Below, in pieces: positions 16,645-24,217 of a stretch of DNA of 42,962 bases. Made by a program: the position numbers and the translations under genes. Position 1 is the first letter of the stretch, and each line of letters starts with the position of its first letter. The stretch comes from Bradyrhizobium genomosp. I (2014) (GTDB lineage Bacteria; Pseudomonadota; Alphaproteobacteria; Rhizobiales; Xanthobacteraceae): NCBI RefSeq assembly GCF_000261685.1, contig NZ_AJQE01000151.1, positions 1 to 42,962 on the forward strand. The letters run 5' to 3'. The notes below the pieces were generated by a model. It saw nothing but the letters and a program-made list of their open reading frames with translations, had not been told where the DNA came from and made no database searches.

Positions 16645-17105
16645 GATGCGGCCGGGCGAGCCGCCGCGGATTCTTTCGCGGTCTGATCGCTGCCGCCTTC
16701 ATCGTGACAAGTCCCGCCGCCTCGTCACGGGCGGCCGAACCGCACAGGCTCGCGCTGCAGATCAGCGACGACGACCCGCTCAAGATGCGCGCCGTCCTCG
16801 ATGTTGCGGCCAACGTCTCGCGGCATTATTCCGGGCTGGGCGAGGAGGTCGAGATCGTGGTCGTCGCCTTCAACGGCGGCCTCGACATGCTGCTCGAGGA
16901 CCGCTCGCCGGTGAGGGAGCGCTTGGTGAATTTCCTGAAATCGATGCCCAATGTGAGCTTCACCGCCTGCGGCAACACGCTGGAGACGCTGGCGGTGAAG
17001 GAGGGCAGGCGGCCACCGCTGATCGAGGGCGTCAGCGTCACACAGGTCGGGGTTGCCGAGTTGATGGAACTGGCGGAGAAGAACTGGACGATTGTCCGGC
17101 CGTGA
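16641..17105 (+). CDS. Exported DsrE-family protein (first of two)
   Basis: This 154-residue protein starts at a GTG overlapping the soxD stop (GTGA). It has a twin-arginine-like leader (SRRGFFRGLIAAAFIV) ending near SRAAEP. The mature part has a DsrE/F-like fold (LALQISDDDP, VEIVVVAFNGGL) with the conserved cysteine in TACGNTLETL. DsrE and TusD proteins carry persulfides on this cysteine, but they are normally cytoplasmic; this one should act in the periplasm. Tight coupling to soxD suggests a sulfur-binding role linked to the Sox cycle, which is inference. A second homologue follows at 18033. Confidence 0.82.
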   Translation: MRCGRASRRGFFRGLIAAAFIVTSPAASSRAAEPHRLALQISDDDPLKMRAVLDVAANVSRHYSGLGEEVEIVVVAFNGGLDMLLEDRSPVRERLVNFLKSMPNVSFTACGNTLETLAVKEGRRPPLIEGVSVTQVGVAELMELAEKNWTIVRP

Positions 17106-17118
17106 GGAGAAGCCGCCG

Positions 17119-18024
17119 ATGCGATGGTTGATGGGACTGACAGTCTTGCTCGCGCTCGCCGTGCCTGCGGGTGCGGCCAAGCAGGAGCTCGAACTGTCGG
17201 TCGACGGCCGCACGACGCTCGCGACATTGCGCACACCGGCCGTGATGACACCGGACACGCCACTCGTCGTGATGACCCACGGCACGCTCGCGCACAAGGA
17301 CATGGAAGTCATCCAGGGCGTTGCCGAGGCGTTGGAGCAGCGCGGCATCGCTTCGCTCGCCCATACGCTGTCGCTGGGGCTTGACCGCCGCAAGGGCATG
17401 TATGACTGCGCCGCGCGGCACGATTATGTCGTCGAGGATGCAGTTGCGGAGATCGGCGCCTGGGTCGCGCGGGCGAGGGGCATGTCCCGGCTCGTCGTCA
17501 CGTTCGGCCATTCGCGCGGCGGCAACCAGGTCGCGCGGTATCTCGCTGCGAGCGATACCACTCCGGTGGCGGGTGCGGTGCTGCTGGCGCCGGTGACCGC
17601 AAAGGCCGAGGCCGATCTGCGCGGCTCCTACGCGCAGGCCTATGGCAAGCCGCTCGAGCCGTTTCTGGAGCTGGCGACGAAGGCGATCGCTGCGGGCCGC
17701 GGCGAAGAGTGGATGGACGTGCCGGGCTTCATCTATTGCCGCAATGCCGTGGTCACCGCACGCGCCTTCGCGTCCTTCTATGCCGCCGATGCCGGCCAGG
17801 ACACGGCCGCGCTCGTGGCGCGCGCGAAGCCGCCGGTGCTGGTACTCGCCGCGACCAAGGATGCGGTCGTGCCCGACGTGGCAGCCTCCTTCGCTCCACT
17901 TGCCGGTTCGAGCGGCGGCAGGGTGCAGCTCGACAGGATCGAGGACGCCGATCATTTCTTCCGCGACCTGTTCGCGGAAGACGTCGCCGACCGCATCGCC
18001 GAGTTCATCAAGCAGACACGCTAG
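17119..18024 (+). CDS. Exported alpha/beta hydrolase in the sox operon
   Basis: This 301-residue protein has a signal peptide (MRWLMGLTVLLALAVPAGA) and an alpha/beta-hydrolase fold. The nucleophile elbow is GHSRGG, the likely acid is in ATKDAVVPD, and the likely base is His in DADHFFRDL. MTHGTL provides the oxyanion strand. A GAGGAG site lies 9 bases before the ATG. It sits between two exported DsrE-family genes with gaps of 13 and 8 bases, so all three should be one transcript with soxD. The substrate is unknown; a thioester or polysulfide-related ester is only speculation. Confidence 0.85.
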   Translation: MRWLMGLTVLLALAVPAGAAKQELELSVDGRTTLATLRTPAVMTPDTPLVVMTHGTLAHKDMEVIQGVAEALEQRGIASLAHTLSLGLDRRKGMYDCAARHDYVVEDAVAEIGAWVARARGMSRLVVTFGHSRGGNQVARYLAASDTTPVAGAVLLAPVTAKAEADLRGSYAQAYGKPLEPFLELATKAIAAGRGEEWMDVPGFIYCRNAVVTARAFASFYAADAGQDTAALVARAKPPVLVLAATKDAVVPDVAASFAPLAGSSGGRVQLDRIEDADHFFRDLFAEDVADRIAEFIKQTR

Positions 18025-18032
18025 GGGGGACC

Positions 18033-18476
18033 ATGCAGCGCCGATCCATGCTTCGCGCGAGCCTTGCCGGACTATTTGGTATTTTCGCGGTGCGCCAGGC
18101 GTCCGCGGCGACGGAAACGCCCGCGCGACAGCGCGTCGTCTATCATCTCGCCGATGCCGATCGCGTCGTCTTCGTTCTGGGCAATCTGCAGAACCACGTC
18201 GACGGCGTCGGTGGGCCCGGCAAGGCCGACATCAGGCTGGTCGTGCATGGGCCGGCGCTGCGTGCCTTTCATGCGCTCGCGGCCCAGGACCACACCGTTG
18301 CGATGATGTCGAAGCTCGTTGCTGCCGGCGTCGGCTTTGACGCTTGCGCCAACACGATGAAGGCGCAAGGCGTCAAGCTCGACGACCTCACGCCCGGCTT
18401 CGCGGTGGCCGAGAAGGGCGGCGTGGTGCGGCTCGCCGAGCTGCAACAACAGGGATATGCCTATCTGCGTCCCTGA
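18033..18476 (+). CDS. Exported DsrE-family protein (second of two)
   Basis: This 147-residue protein has a twin-arginine-like leader (MQRRSMLRASLAGLFGIFA) with probable cleavage after ASA. The mature DsrE-like domain keeps the same cysteine context as its sister (DACANTMKAQG here, TACGNTLETL there). The leader again puts it in the periplasm. The ATG at 18033 follows AGGGGGG and lies 8 bases after the hydrolase stop. It is probably the last gene of the main sox transcript, as a hairpin follows at 18481. Confidence 0.82.
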   Translation: MQRRSMLRASLAGLFGIFAVRQASAATETPARQRVVYHLADADRVVFVLGNLQNHVDGVGGPGKADIRLVVHGPALRAFHALAAQDHTVAMMSKLVAAGVGFDACANTMKAQGVKLDDLTPGFAVAEKGGVVRLAELQQQGYAYLRP

Positions 18477-18480
18477 GGCC

Positions 18481-18514
18481 GCTCCGACCCGGCATCCTGC
18501 GGCGTCGGAGCTTT
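18481..18514 (+). terminator. Possible terminator after the sox operon
   Basis: A perfect 8-bp stem, GCTCCGAC with GTCGGAGC, encloses a 15-base GC-rich loop and is followed by TTTG. The T-run is short, so termination may be partial and the YeeE gene at 18584 may be reached by read-through. Confidence 0.4.
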
Positions 18515-18583
18515 GATCTGGCTCATGGGACGCGACGACGAGATCGCTAGAATTGCAGGCTCGCAGGAACAGCCGAGGCGGAC

Positions 18584-19675
18584 GTGCTGACGCCGATCAT
18601 CGATCTCTTGGGTGAAGACCGGCTGTCATGGCTCGGCGGGCTCCTGGTCGGAGGTCTGTTCGGGTACTTCGCTCAGCGCAGCCGCTTCTGCCTGCGTGCC
18701 GCGGCGGTCGAGTTCTCCCGTGGCGAGGGCGGACCGCGCCTTGCGGTCTGGCTCCTGACCTTTGCCGCGGCGCTGGTCGGCACGCAGGCGCTGGTCGCGC
18801 TCGGCTGGCTCGACGTTTCCGAGGCGCGTCAGCTCGCGCAGCAGGGCAGCATCTCCGGCGCTCTCGCGGGCGGCGTGATGTTCGGCTGCGGGATGATCCT
18901 CGCGCGCGGCTGCGCCAGCCGATTGCTCGTGCTCTCGGCCAATGGCAATCTGAGAGCCCTGCTTTCGGGGCTGGTGTTTGCAGTGACCGCCCAGGCCGCT
19001 TATCGCGGTCTGTTGTCGCCCGCACGCGAATGGGTGACCAATCTGTGGCTGGTCGATGGCGGACCGTCCCGCGACATCATGGCCGTGTTCGGCGCCGGTA
19101 TCCCCGAGAAGCTCGCATTCGGGGGATTGTGGCTGATTGCCGGATTGGCTTTCGCCTTTCGCAGCAGCCTGCCACGCGGTCTCATCCTCTCCGCGCTTGC
19201 CACGGGAGCGGCGGTCGTTGCCGGCTGGCTCTTCACCTACCAGCTCTCGCAGGCCTCATTCGTGCCCGTGACGCTCAAGAGTCTCACCTTCAGCGGCCCT
19301 TCGGCCGAGTTGCTGATGTTGGTGCTGAACAGTTCGCAGCTCCGGCTCGGCTTCGACCTCGGCATCATTCCCGGCGTATTCCTCGGCTCATTCGCCGCAG
19401 CGGCGCGCGCGGGCGAGCTGAAGCTGGAAGGATTTTCGGACGGGCTCGGCATGAGACGCTATCTAGTCGGCGCGGTGCTGATGGGGTTCGGCGCGATGCT
19501 GGCGGGCGGCTGCGCGGTCGGCGCCGGGGTGACCGGCGCCTCGGTATTTGCGCTCACGGCTTGGCTCGTGCTTGCTGGCATGTGGCTCGGCGCAGGGCTG
19601 ACCGACCTTCTCGTCGACCGTGCCGGCATGCCGCGACCGCACCAGGCGGCAAACTCGCCGGCGTCGGGAAGCTGA
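18584..19675 (+). CDS. YeeE/YedE family transporter, full-length
   Basis: This 363-residue polytopic protein has both halves of the YeeE/YedE fold. Conserved cysteine segments are SRFCLRAA, FGCGMILARGCASRL and GGCAVGAGVTG. The length and cysteines match the thiosulfate/sulfane-sulfur importer family. The GTG start at 18584 has GAGGCGG upstream. It follows the sox operon by 107 bases and precedes the BigR-type box at 19684. It is the second full-length YeeE in the window, the first being at 6589. Confidence 0.88.
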   Translation: MLTPIIDLLGEDRLSWLGGLLVGGLFGYFAQRSRFCLRAAAVEFSRGEGGPRLAVWLLTFAAALVGTQALVALGWLDVSEARQLAQQGSISGALAGGVMFGCGMILARGCASRLLVLSANGNLRALLSGLVFAVTAQAAYRGLLSPAREWVTNLWLVDGGPSRDIMAVFGAGIPEKLAFGGLWLIAGLAFAFRSSLPRGLILSALATGAAVVAGWLFTYQLSQASFVPVTLKSLTFSGPSAELLMLVLNSSQLRLGFDLGIIPGVFLGSFAAAARAGELKLEGFSDGLGMRRYLVGAVLMGFGAMLAGGCAVGAGVTGASVFALTAWLVLAGMWLGAGLTDLLVDRAGMPRPHQAANSPASGS

Positions 19676-19683
19676 TCTCATAT

Positions 19684-19699
19684 TTTAGAGATTGCTAAA
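19684..19699. promoter_or_regulatory. BigR-type operator upstream of the split YeeE pair
   Basis: The box TTTAGAGATTGCTAAAT holds the dyad TTTAG-N6-CTAAA inside a very AT-rich stretch. It differs from the box at 23038 (TTTAGGTATTGCTAAAT) at only two positions of 17. It lies about 90 bases ahead of the transporter pair beginning at 19787. The likely binder is the BigR-like protein encoded at 22699 or the ArsR at 21048. Confidence 0.75.
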
Positions 19700-19786
19700 T
19701 TTTACTTCTTGAATATGATTTTTGCCGATGCGAGCCGATCGAGCCGCAGGAACGCGGTAACGTGCCGCTGCCCCGGGGAAACGCAC

Positions 19787-20338
19787 ATGACCACCATCAC
19801 GGAAAGCTACGTTCGCGAAGCGTCGCGCGCCGCGCGTATCGACTGGTCGCCCTATCTCGTCGGCGCCGGAATCGGGCTGTTGAGCTGGATCGCCTTTGCA
19901 GTATTCGGCGATCCGCTCGGCGTCACCACCGCCTATTCGCGCATCGCCTCGCTGTTCGCCGTCCCGGTGGTCGGGCCGGAGGCCGTGGCCCAGAATTCCT
20001 ACTGGAAGAGCATGCCGCTGAAGTGGGATTACGGCGTCTGGTTCCTCGTCGGCATACCGCTTGGCGCGTTTCTCTCGGCGGTGATATCGGGCACGTGGCG
20101 CCTCGAGCTCGTGCCTGATGTATGGAAGGAGCGGTTCGGCCCGTCAGTTGCGAAACGTTTCGTGGCCGCGTTCCTCGGTGGCGTCGTGATCATGTACGGC
20201 GCCCGGCTTGCCGGCGGATGCACCAGCGGGCACGGCATCTCCGGCGGTTTGCAGCTTGCGGTCTCGAGCTGGCTGTTCCTGGCGGTCATGTTCGCCACCG
20301 GACTCGCTGTCTCCGCCCTCATGTTCCGTGCACGGTGA
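19787..20338 (+). CDS. YeeE/YedE half-transporter, N-terminal half
   Basis: This 183-residue membrane protein has about four hydrophobic segments and the motif GGCTSGHGISGG of YeeE/YedE. It matches the PmpA-like half of split transporters often found with BigR and Blh. The ATG at 19787 follows GGGGAAAC; an upstream TTG would read through the promoter region. It is followed 11 bases later by the second half. Transport of sulfur compounds is inferred from the family and from the shared operator with the persulfide dioxygenase. Confidence 0.85.
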   Translation: MTTITESYVREASRAARIDWSPYLVGAGIGLLSWIAFAVFGDPLGVTTAYSRIASLFAVPVVGPEAVAQNSYWKSMPLKWDYGVWFLVGIPLGAFLSAVISGTWRLELVPDVWKERFGPSVAKRFVAAFLGGVVIMYGARLAGGCTSGHGISGGLQLAVSSWLFLAVMFATGLAVSALMFRAR

Positions 20339-20349
20339 GGAGAATTGAG

Positions 20350-20901
20350 ATGACCGCAATGATGACGATCCTTGGGCCGGTACTGATGGGTGCAGCTTTC
20401 GGCTTCCTCCTGCAGCGAGGCAAGGTGACGAGCTGCAACGTGATCGAGAATCAATTTCGGTTGCGCGACTTCACCGTGCTGAAGGTGATGGGCACGGCGA
20501 TCGTGGTCGGCGGCATCGGCGTGCTGCTGCTCGTCGACACCGGCAACACGAAATACTACGTGAAGGATGCCAACATGCTGGCGGTGGCGCTCGGCGCCGC
20601 ACTGTTCGGCGTCGGCATGGTGGTCTACGGCTACTGTCCTGGAACGGCGCTCGGCGCCATTGCAGCCGGAAGTGTTCATGCTCTGGTCGGCGCGCTCGGT
20701 ATGATCGCCGGGGCCATCCTCTACGCGCTTAGCTTCGACTGGCTGAAAGCCCACGTGCTCAACGTCGGGGCGCTGGGCAAGGTTCGCCTTCCGGACGTGA
20801 CGAACATCCCCGATATCGTCTGGTTCGCCGCACTGGCAGTCGGTGCCGGACTGTTCTTCTGGTGGGTCGAATCCACTGAAGCCAGGCAAAAGAGGGGTTA
20901 A
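20350..20901 (+). CDS. YeeE/YedE half-transporter, C-terminal half
   Basis: This 183-residue polytopic protein has the motifs GKVTSCNVIENQF and YGYCPGTALGA typical of the PmpB-like half. GAGGAGAATTG precedes the ATG. It should assemble with the product of 19787 into one transporter. The final codons run directly into the palindromic repeat at 20901. Confidence 0.85.
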   Translation: MTAMMTILGPVLMGAAFGFLLQRGKVTSCNVIENQFRLRDFTVLKVMGTAIVVGGIGVLLLVDTGNTKYYVKDANMLAVALGAALFGVGMVVYGYCPGTALGAIAAGSVHALVGALGMIAGAILYALSFDWLKAHVLNVGALGKVRLPDVTNIPDIVWFAALAVGAGLFFWWVESTEARQKRG

Positions 20902-21013
20902 AGCATGATCCGGAAAAGCGCGCAGCGGTTTTCCCTCGCGACAAACGCGGAACGCGTTTGCGCGGAGATCATGCTTAAACAACAACCTAAAGCGCGATGA
21001 CGCGCTTTAGGTT
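20901..21013. repeat. Compound palindromic intergenic repeat
   Basis: Nested dyads fill this gap. AAGCATGATC (20901-20910) pairs with GATCATGCTT (20967-20976) and encloses two inner hairpins (GGAAAA/TTTTCC and AAACGCG/CGCGTTT). A separate perfect 13-bp stem follows, AACCTAAAGCGCG (20984-20996) with CGCGCTTTAGGTT (21001-21013). The wording resembles a dispersed repeat I recall from Bradyrhizobium and Rhodopseudomonas genomes. It separates convergent genes and may terminate both. Confidence 0.7.
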
Positions 21014-21047
21014 CCCGCTTCCTGCGTCGAGGTGCGCGGAGGCAAGC

Positions 21048-21365
21048 TCATCGCTTGCGGGGGCGGCAGAAGAGCCGGTGCAAGTTTGAAAACAGCTCTT
21101 CGACCCGCCGGTCCGCGATGCGATACCACATCGTTTGCCCGTCGCGTCGGGCAGCGACGACGCCCTCTGCCTTCAGCTTGGCGAGGTGTTGGGACAGTGC
21201 CGAGGCGGAAAGACCGACGTCTTCGGCGAGAGCACTCGCGGCAACCTCGCCATATTCCACCAGCCTGCAAAGGATGAGCAGGCGGTGCTCATTGGCGAAC
21301 ATGCGCATGAGCGCAGCCACCTCTTTGGCCTGTCGCTCCAGTTCGGTCGTGTTCAGTTGGCGCAT
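21048..21365 (-). CDS. ArsR-family regulator with BigR-type cysteine pair
   Basis: This 105-residue winged-helix protein has the recognition helix ASALSQHLAKLKAEGVV and the wing RRDGQTMWYRI. Its only two cysteines are Cys33 (LLILCRL) and Cys100 (LFCRPRKR), placed as in BigR/YgaV persulfide sensors. It lies on the opposite strand to the transporter pair and next to the TauE gene, with 122 bases between them. It may control that exporter or share the TTTAG-N6-CTAAA boxes with its paralogue at 22699. No such box lies in front of its own start. Confidence 0.85.
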   Translation of the reverse strand: MRQLNTTELERQAKEVAALMRMFANEHRLLILCRLVEYGEVAASALAEDVGLSASALSQHLAKLKAEGVVAARRDGQTMWYRIADRRVEELFSNLHRLFCRPRKR

Positions 21366-21487
21366 GACAGCGTTTCAATAGCATCTGTGTCGCCGCAGTC
21401 AAACACGCTCACGAGGTCCATTTCCCGTGGACGATCAACGAAAGTACCGAGACAATGGTCCGAATATGATCGGCGGCGGCGTTGGCT

Positions 21488-22270
21488 TCAGCCTGCCGAC
21501 AGGTACCGGAACAGGACGTAGATCGCGACCGCGAAGATCAGTCCGGAAAAGACCGAGGTCAGAAGACCCCGGCGGGTGCCGAGCGACTTCGCCAACCGCG
21601 CACCGATCAGGCCGCCGAGAGTTCCTCCCGCGACGAAGAGGAAGGCGATCCGCCAGTCGATCAGTCCGGAGACGGCGTAGTTCGCCGCCGTGGTCAGCCC
21701 GAACGCCGTGACTGCAACCAGCGACGAGCCGATGGCATTCAGCATCGGCATGCCGGTCGCCAGCACCAGCGCAGGGACGATCAGGAAGCCGCCGCCGATC
21801 CCGAAGAAGCCGGACAACACCCCGACTCCGAGACCTGACACGATCAGCTTCGGCAGGTTTTCCCTGGACAATCTGACGCCGGGATCACCGAGATAGGCGC
21901 GATTGCGCAGCATCAGGCCGCCAACGACCATCATCAACACGGCGAACAGGGCGAGCAGTCGCTGCCCGTCCACGATCTTGCCGAGGGTCGAGCCAAGATA
22001 GGCGCCGACCACACCGGCGCTCGCGAAGATCGTGGCGCAGCGCCATTTCACATGTCCGCTGCGGGCATGCGTCGCAAGATTGGCGGCCGCATTGACGGCC
22101 ACGGCGATCGCGCTCGTGCCGATGGCCACGTGCGGATCATTCAGGCCGACCACATAGACCAGGAGCGGAACGGCGAGGATCGAGCCGCCTCCGCCGACAA
22201 GGCCAAGCGAGAATCCCACGAGGACGCCGGAGGCCGTGGAGAGAGCCGCTTCCGTCAGGAGCGAATGCAT
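21488..22270 (-). CDS. TauE/SafE family sulfite/sulfur-anion exporter
   Basis: This 260-residue protein has eight predicted membrane helices and the two family repeats, [19 protein letters not shown] near the start and [19 protein letters not shown] in the middle. TauE/SafE proteins move sulfite, sulfoacetate and related anions. In a persulfide-detoxification block it should expel the sulfite formed by the dioxygenase and rhodanese. It is followed by the regulator at 21048 and preceded by the rhodanese at 22374, all on the minus strand. Confidence 0.9.
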   Translation of the reverse strand: MHSLLTEAALSTASGVLVGFSLGLVGGGGSILAVPLLVYVVGLNDPHVAIGTSAIAVAVNAAANLATHARSGHVKWRCATIFASAGVVGAYLGSTLGKIVDGQRLLALFAVLMMVVGGLMLRNRAYLGDPGVRLSRENLPKLIVSGLGVGVLSGFFGIGGGFLIVPALVLATGMPMLNAIGSSLVAVTAFGLTTAANYAVSGLIDWRIAFLFVAGGTLGGLIGARLAKSLGTRRGLLTSVFSGLIFAVAIYVLFRYLSAG

Positions 22271-22373
22271 TGCTGAACTCCAAGGGCCGGTCCTTCCAGG
22301 TCGGCGGCTTGGCTCTGACCGTGCACGCGAACCCGAGGGGCCGCGTGCCGGCTTCGGCCGGGTTGTCGGATCG

Positions 22374-22685
22374 TTACACGGGTGGTCCGGATCGCTTCCA
22401 GGCGTCGAGGCCGCCGTCGAGGATGTAGGCTTCGCACGCGCCGTTCAGTTTTGCTGCGAGGCGGGAGGCGTTCATCGAAGTTCGGGCGCCGCTCTTGCAG
22501 TGGAAGATTACGGCTGCCCCAGCTTTCACGGTCAGTTCCGCCTCGTGCAGTCGTGACAGCGGAAGATGATGAGCGCCCGTGATATTCTCGCGGGCGAATT
22601 CGTCGGCTTCGCGGATGTCGACGAGGATAGCGCCCTGGTCGACGAGACGGCGCGCGGCCGCGGGATCGATTTTCGGAAGTGACAT
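22374..22685 (-). CDS. Small rhodanese domain protein
   Basis: This ~103-residue single rhodanese domain has the active-site loop CKSGARTS, with the sulfur-accepting cysteine near residue 63, and VDIREADEFARENI as the upstream motif. It is cytoplasmic. AGGAG lies 6 bases before the ATG at 22685; a GTG one codon earlier is the alternative. It stands 13 bases after the bigR-like gene, so the two should be one transcript. Together with the dioxygenase it may exchange sulfur between persulfides, thiosulfate and sulfite. Confidence 0.88.
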   Translation of the reverse strand: MSLPKIDPAAARRLVDQGAILVDIREADEFARENITGAHHLPLSRLHEAELTVKAGAAVIFHCKSGARTSMNASRLAAKLNGACEAYILDGGLDAWKRSGPPV

Positions 22686-22698
22686 CACATGCTCCTGT

Positions 22699-23028
22699 TC
22701 AACGTGGTTTGATTGGCTTGCAGTACAGTTCGTGTAAGGTCGCCAACAGCTTTTCGATGCGTGGATCGGCGATCCGGTACCAGGACGTCTGGCTTTCGCG
22801 CCGGTAGGTCACCAGGCCCTCATCGCGCATCTTTGCCAGATGCTGCGACAGGGCCGATTGGGACAGGCCGACGGAATCTGCGAGGGAATTGACGGTGGCC
22901 TCTCCCAGTTCCACGAGCCTGCAAAGGATCAGCAGCCGCCGCTCGTTGGCCACCGTTCGCAGCAAGTTCGCGATATCGCGGGCAGCGTTTTCGATGGCTT
23001 GCGAATTGAACACGACCGTCACATCCAT
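22699..23028 (-). CDS. bigR: BigR-like ArsR-family persulfide sensor
   Basis: This 109-residue repressor has the recognition helix QSALSQHLAKMRDEGLV and wing RRESQTSWYRI. Cys36 (LLILCRL) and Cys103 (LYCKP) match the pair that forms an intraprotein sulfur bridge in BigR. It is divergent from the MBL-fold dioxygenase gene, with a TTTAG-N6-CTAAA operator only 10 bases ahead of its own start, so autoregulation and control of the dioxygenase are expected. This order (bigR, blh, split YeeE, TauE, rhodanese) matches bigR operons known from Agrobacterium and Xylella. Confidence 0.9.
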   Translation of the reverse strand: MDVTVVFNSQAIENAARDIANLLRTVANERRLLILCRLVELGEATVNSLADSVGLSQSALSQHLAKMRDEGLVTYRRESQTSWYRIADPRIEKLLATLHELYCKPIKPR

Positions 23029-23037
23029 TCCTCATTA

Positions 23038-23053
23038 TTTAGGTATTGCTAAA
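23038..23053. promoter_or_regulatory. BigR operator between bigR and blh
   Basis: TTTAGGTATTGCTAAAT contains TTTAG-N6-CTAAA and sits in the divergent gap. It is nearly identical to the box at 19684. One dimer here would block both promoters. Confidence 0.8.
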
Positions 23054-23114
23054 TTAGGAAGAACTAATATATCTGTCAAGACGCGAGGCGTCGAAACCAT
23101 TGGGAGATGAGCTG

Positions 23115-23999
23115 ATGGCGAAGCCGATCATCAAAGCCTTTTTCGACGAGCCGACGAATACGATCAGCTATCTCGTGGCCGATCCTGCGACCAAGGAAGC
23201 CGCCGTCATCGATCCCGTGCTCGACTACGATCACAACGCGGGCGCGGTCGATACACGTTCCGTCAAGGCGATCCTTCGAGAGGCCGAAGCGGAGGGCTTT
23301 CGCATCCGATGGGTGCTGGAGACACATGCTCATGCCGATCATCTCTCCGGCGCCCCCTACATCAAGGCCAAGACCGGCGCCCTGATCGGCATCGGCGAGC
23401 ATATCAAGGACGTCCAGCGCATCTTCCGGCCGGTCTTCAACGCCATCGACCTGGCGACGGACGGCAGCGACTTCGACCACCTGTTCAAGGACGGCGAGCA
23501 TTTCCAGGTGGGCGATCTCGATGTCGAGGTTCTGCACACGCCGGGCCACACTCCGGCGGATGTGTCCTACAAGATTGCGGACGCGGTGTTCGTCGGCGAC
23601 ACGATCTTCATGCCAGACTACGGCACGGCCCGCGCCGACTTCCCGGGCGGCGACGCGCAGCGGTTGTATCGCTCGATCAGGCGGCTGCTCGCGCTGGCTC
23701 CGGAGACCCGGCTGTTCATGTGCCACGATTACAAAGCTCCGGGTCGCGACGAATACGCCTGGGAAACGACGGTCGCGGAGCAGAAGAGCAAGAACGTTCA
23801 CGTGAAGGAAGGCGTGGCCGAGAGCGACTTCGTGCGCATGCGCGCCAAGCGCGACGCCACGCTTGCCGCGCCGCGCCTTCTTCTGCCCTCGATCCAGGTC
23901 AACATCCGGGCGGGCAAGTTTCCTCCCAAGCAGTCCAATAGCGTGCGCTACTTGCAGATTCCGGTGAAGATGAAAGACGATGCCGAGTTCGGCCTGTGA
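23115..23999 (+). CDS. blh: Blh-type metallo-beta-lactamase-fold persulfide dioxygenase
   Basis: This 294-residue protein has the MBL metal motifs THAHADHLSG, HTPGHTPADVSY, GDTIFMPDYGTAR and a final CHDY. The layout matches Blh/ETHE1-type persulfide dioxygenases, which oxidise glutathione persulfide to sulfite with one iron. There is no rhodanese fusion; a separate rhodanese is encoded nearby. The ATG at 23115 follows GGGAG; a TTG at 23100 is less likely. Its promoter holds the BigR box, so it should be induced by sulfide or persulfide. Confidence 0.92.
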   Translation: MAKPIIKAFFDEPTNTISYLVADPATKEAAVIDPVLDYDHNAGAVDTRSVKAILREAEAEGFRIRWVLETHAHADHLSGAPYIKAKTGALIGIGEHIKDVQRIFRPVFNAIDLATDGSDFDHLFKDGEHFQVGDLDVEVLHTPGHTPADVSYKIADAVFVGDTIFMPDYGTARADFPGGDAQRLYRSIRRLLALAPETRLFMCHDYKAPGRDEYAWETTVAEQKSKNVHVKEGVAESDFVRMRAKRDATLAAPRLLLPSIQVNIRAGKFPPKQSNSVRYLQIPVKMKDDAEFGL

Positions 24000-24002
24000 C
24001 GG

Positions 24003-24019
24003 TCCGAGCATCGCTCGGA
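24003..24019 (+). terminator. Short hairpin after blh
   Basis: TCCGAGC, a 3-base loop and GCTCGGA form a perfect 7-bp stem 4 bases after the blh stop codon. No T-run follows (TCACTAAC), so it may stabilise the mRNA end rather than terminate on its own. Confidence 0.4.
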
Positions 24020-24153
24020 TCACTAACTCGTTCTCGCTCGGCATTTCGGAAGATGTGGCGTGAGTTCGAAATGGATCTCGCATCGACAAAGCGGTCCCAT
24101 CTGCCACGCCAGAGTATCAAATCCCTTCGGCTGCGATCGCGCGATCGATCAGC

Positions 24154-24167
24154 TTGATCCACGTCAA
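24154..24167. promoter_or_regulatory. FixK/FNR-type box upstream of the 24218 gene
   Basis: TTGATCCACGTCAA is a perfect TTGA-N6-TCAA site. Its centre lies about 60 bases before the start of the downstream gene, which places a class II start site close to 24202. It is the leftmost of seven similar boxes that run to 35329. Confidence 0.7.
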
Positions 24168-24217
24168 GGACTGGAGCCGTATTCAGGACAATCCTGACAA
24201 CGAGGTCGGCGAGCCGC

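Noticed and set aside
20122..20349. In-frame upstream extension of the second YeeE half
   Set aside because: It overlaps the first half in another frame; the ATG at 20350 has a strong ribosome site and matches the family start.
22316..22373. GC-rich hairpin (CCGGCTTCGGCCGG) near the rhodanese stop
   Set aside because: It has no T-run and a short stem; too weak to call a terminator in sequence this GC-rich.
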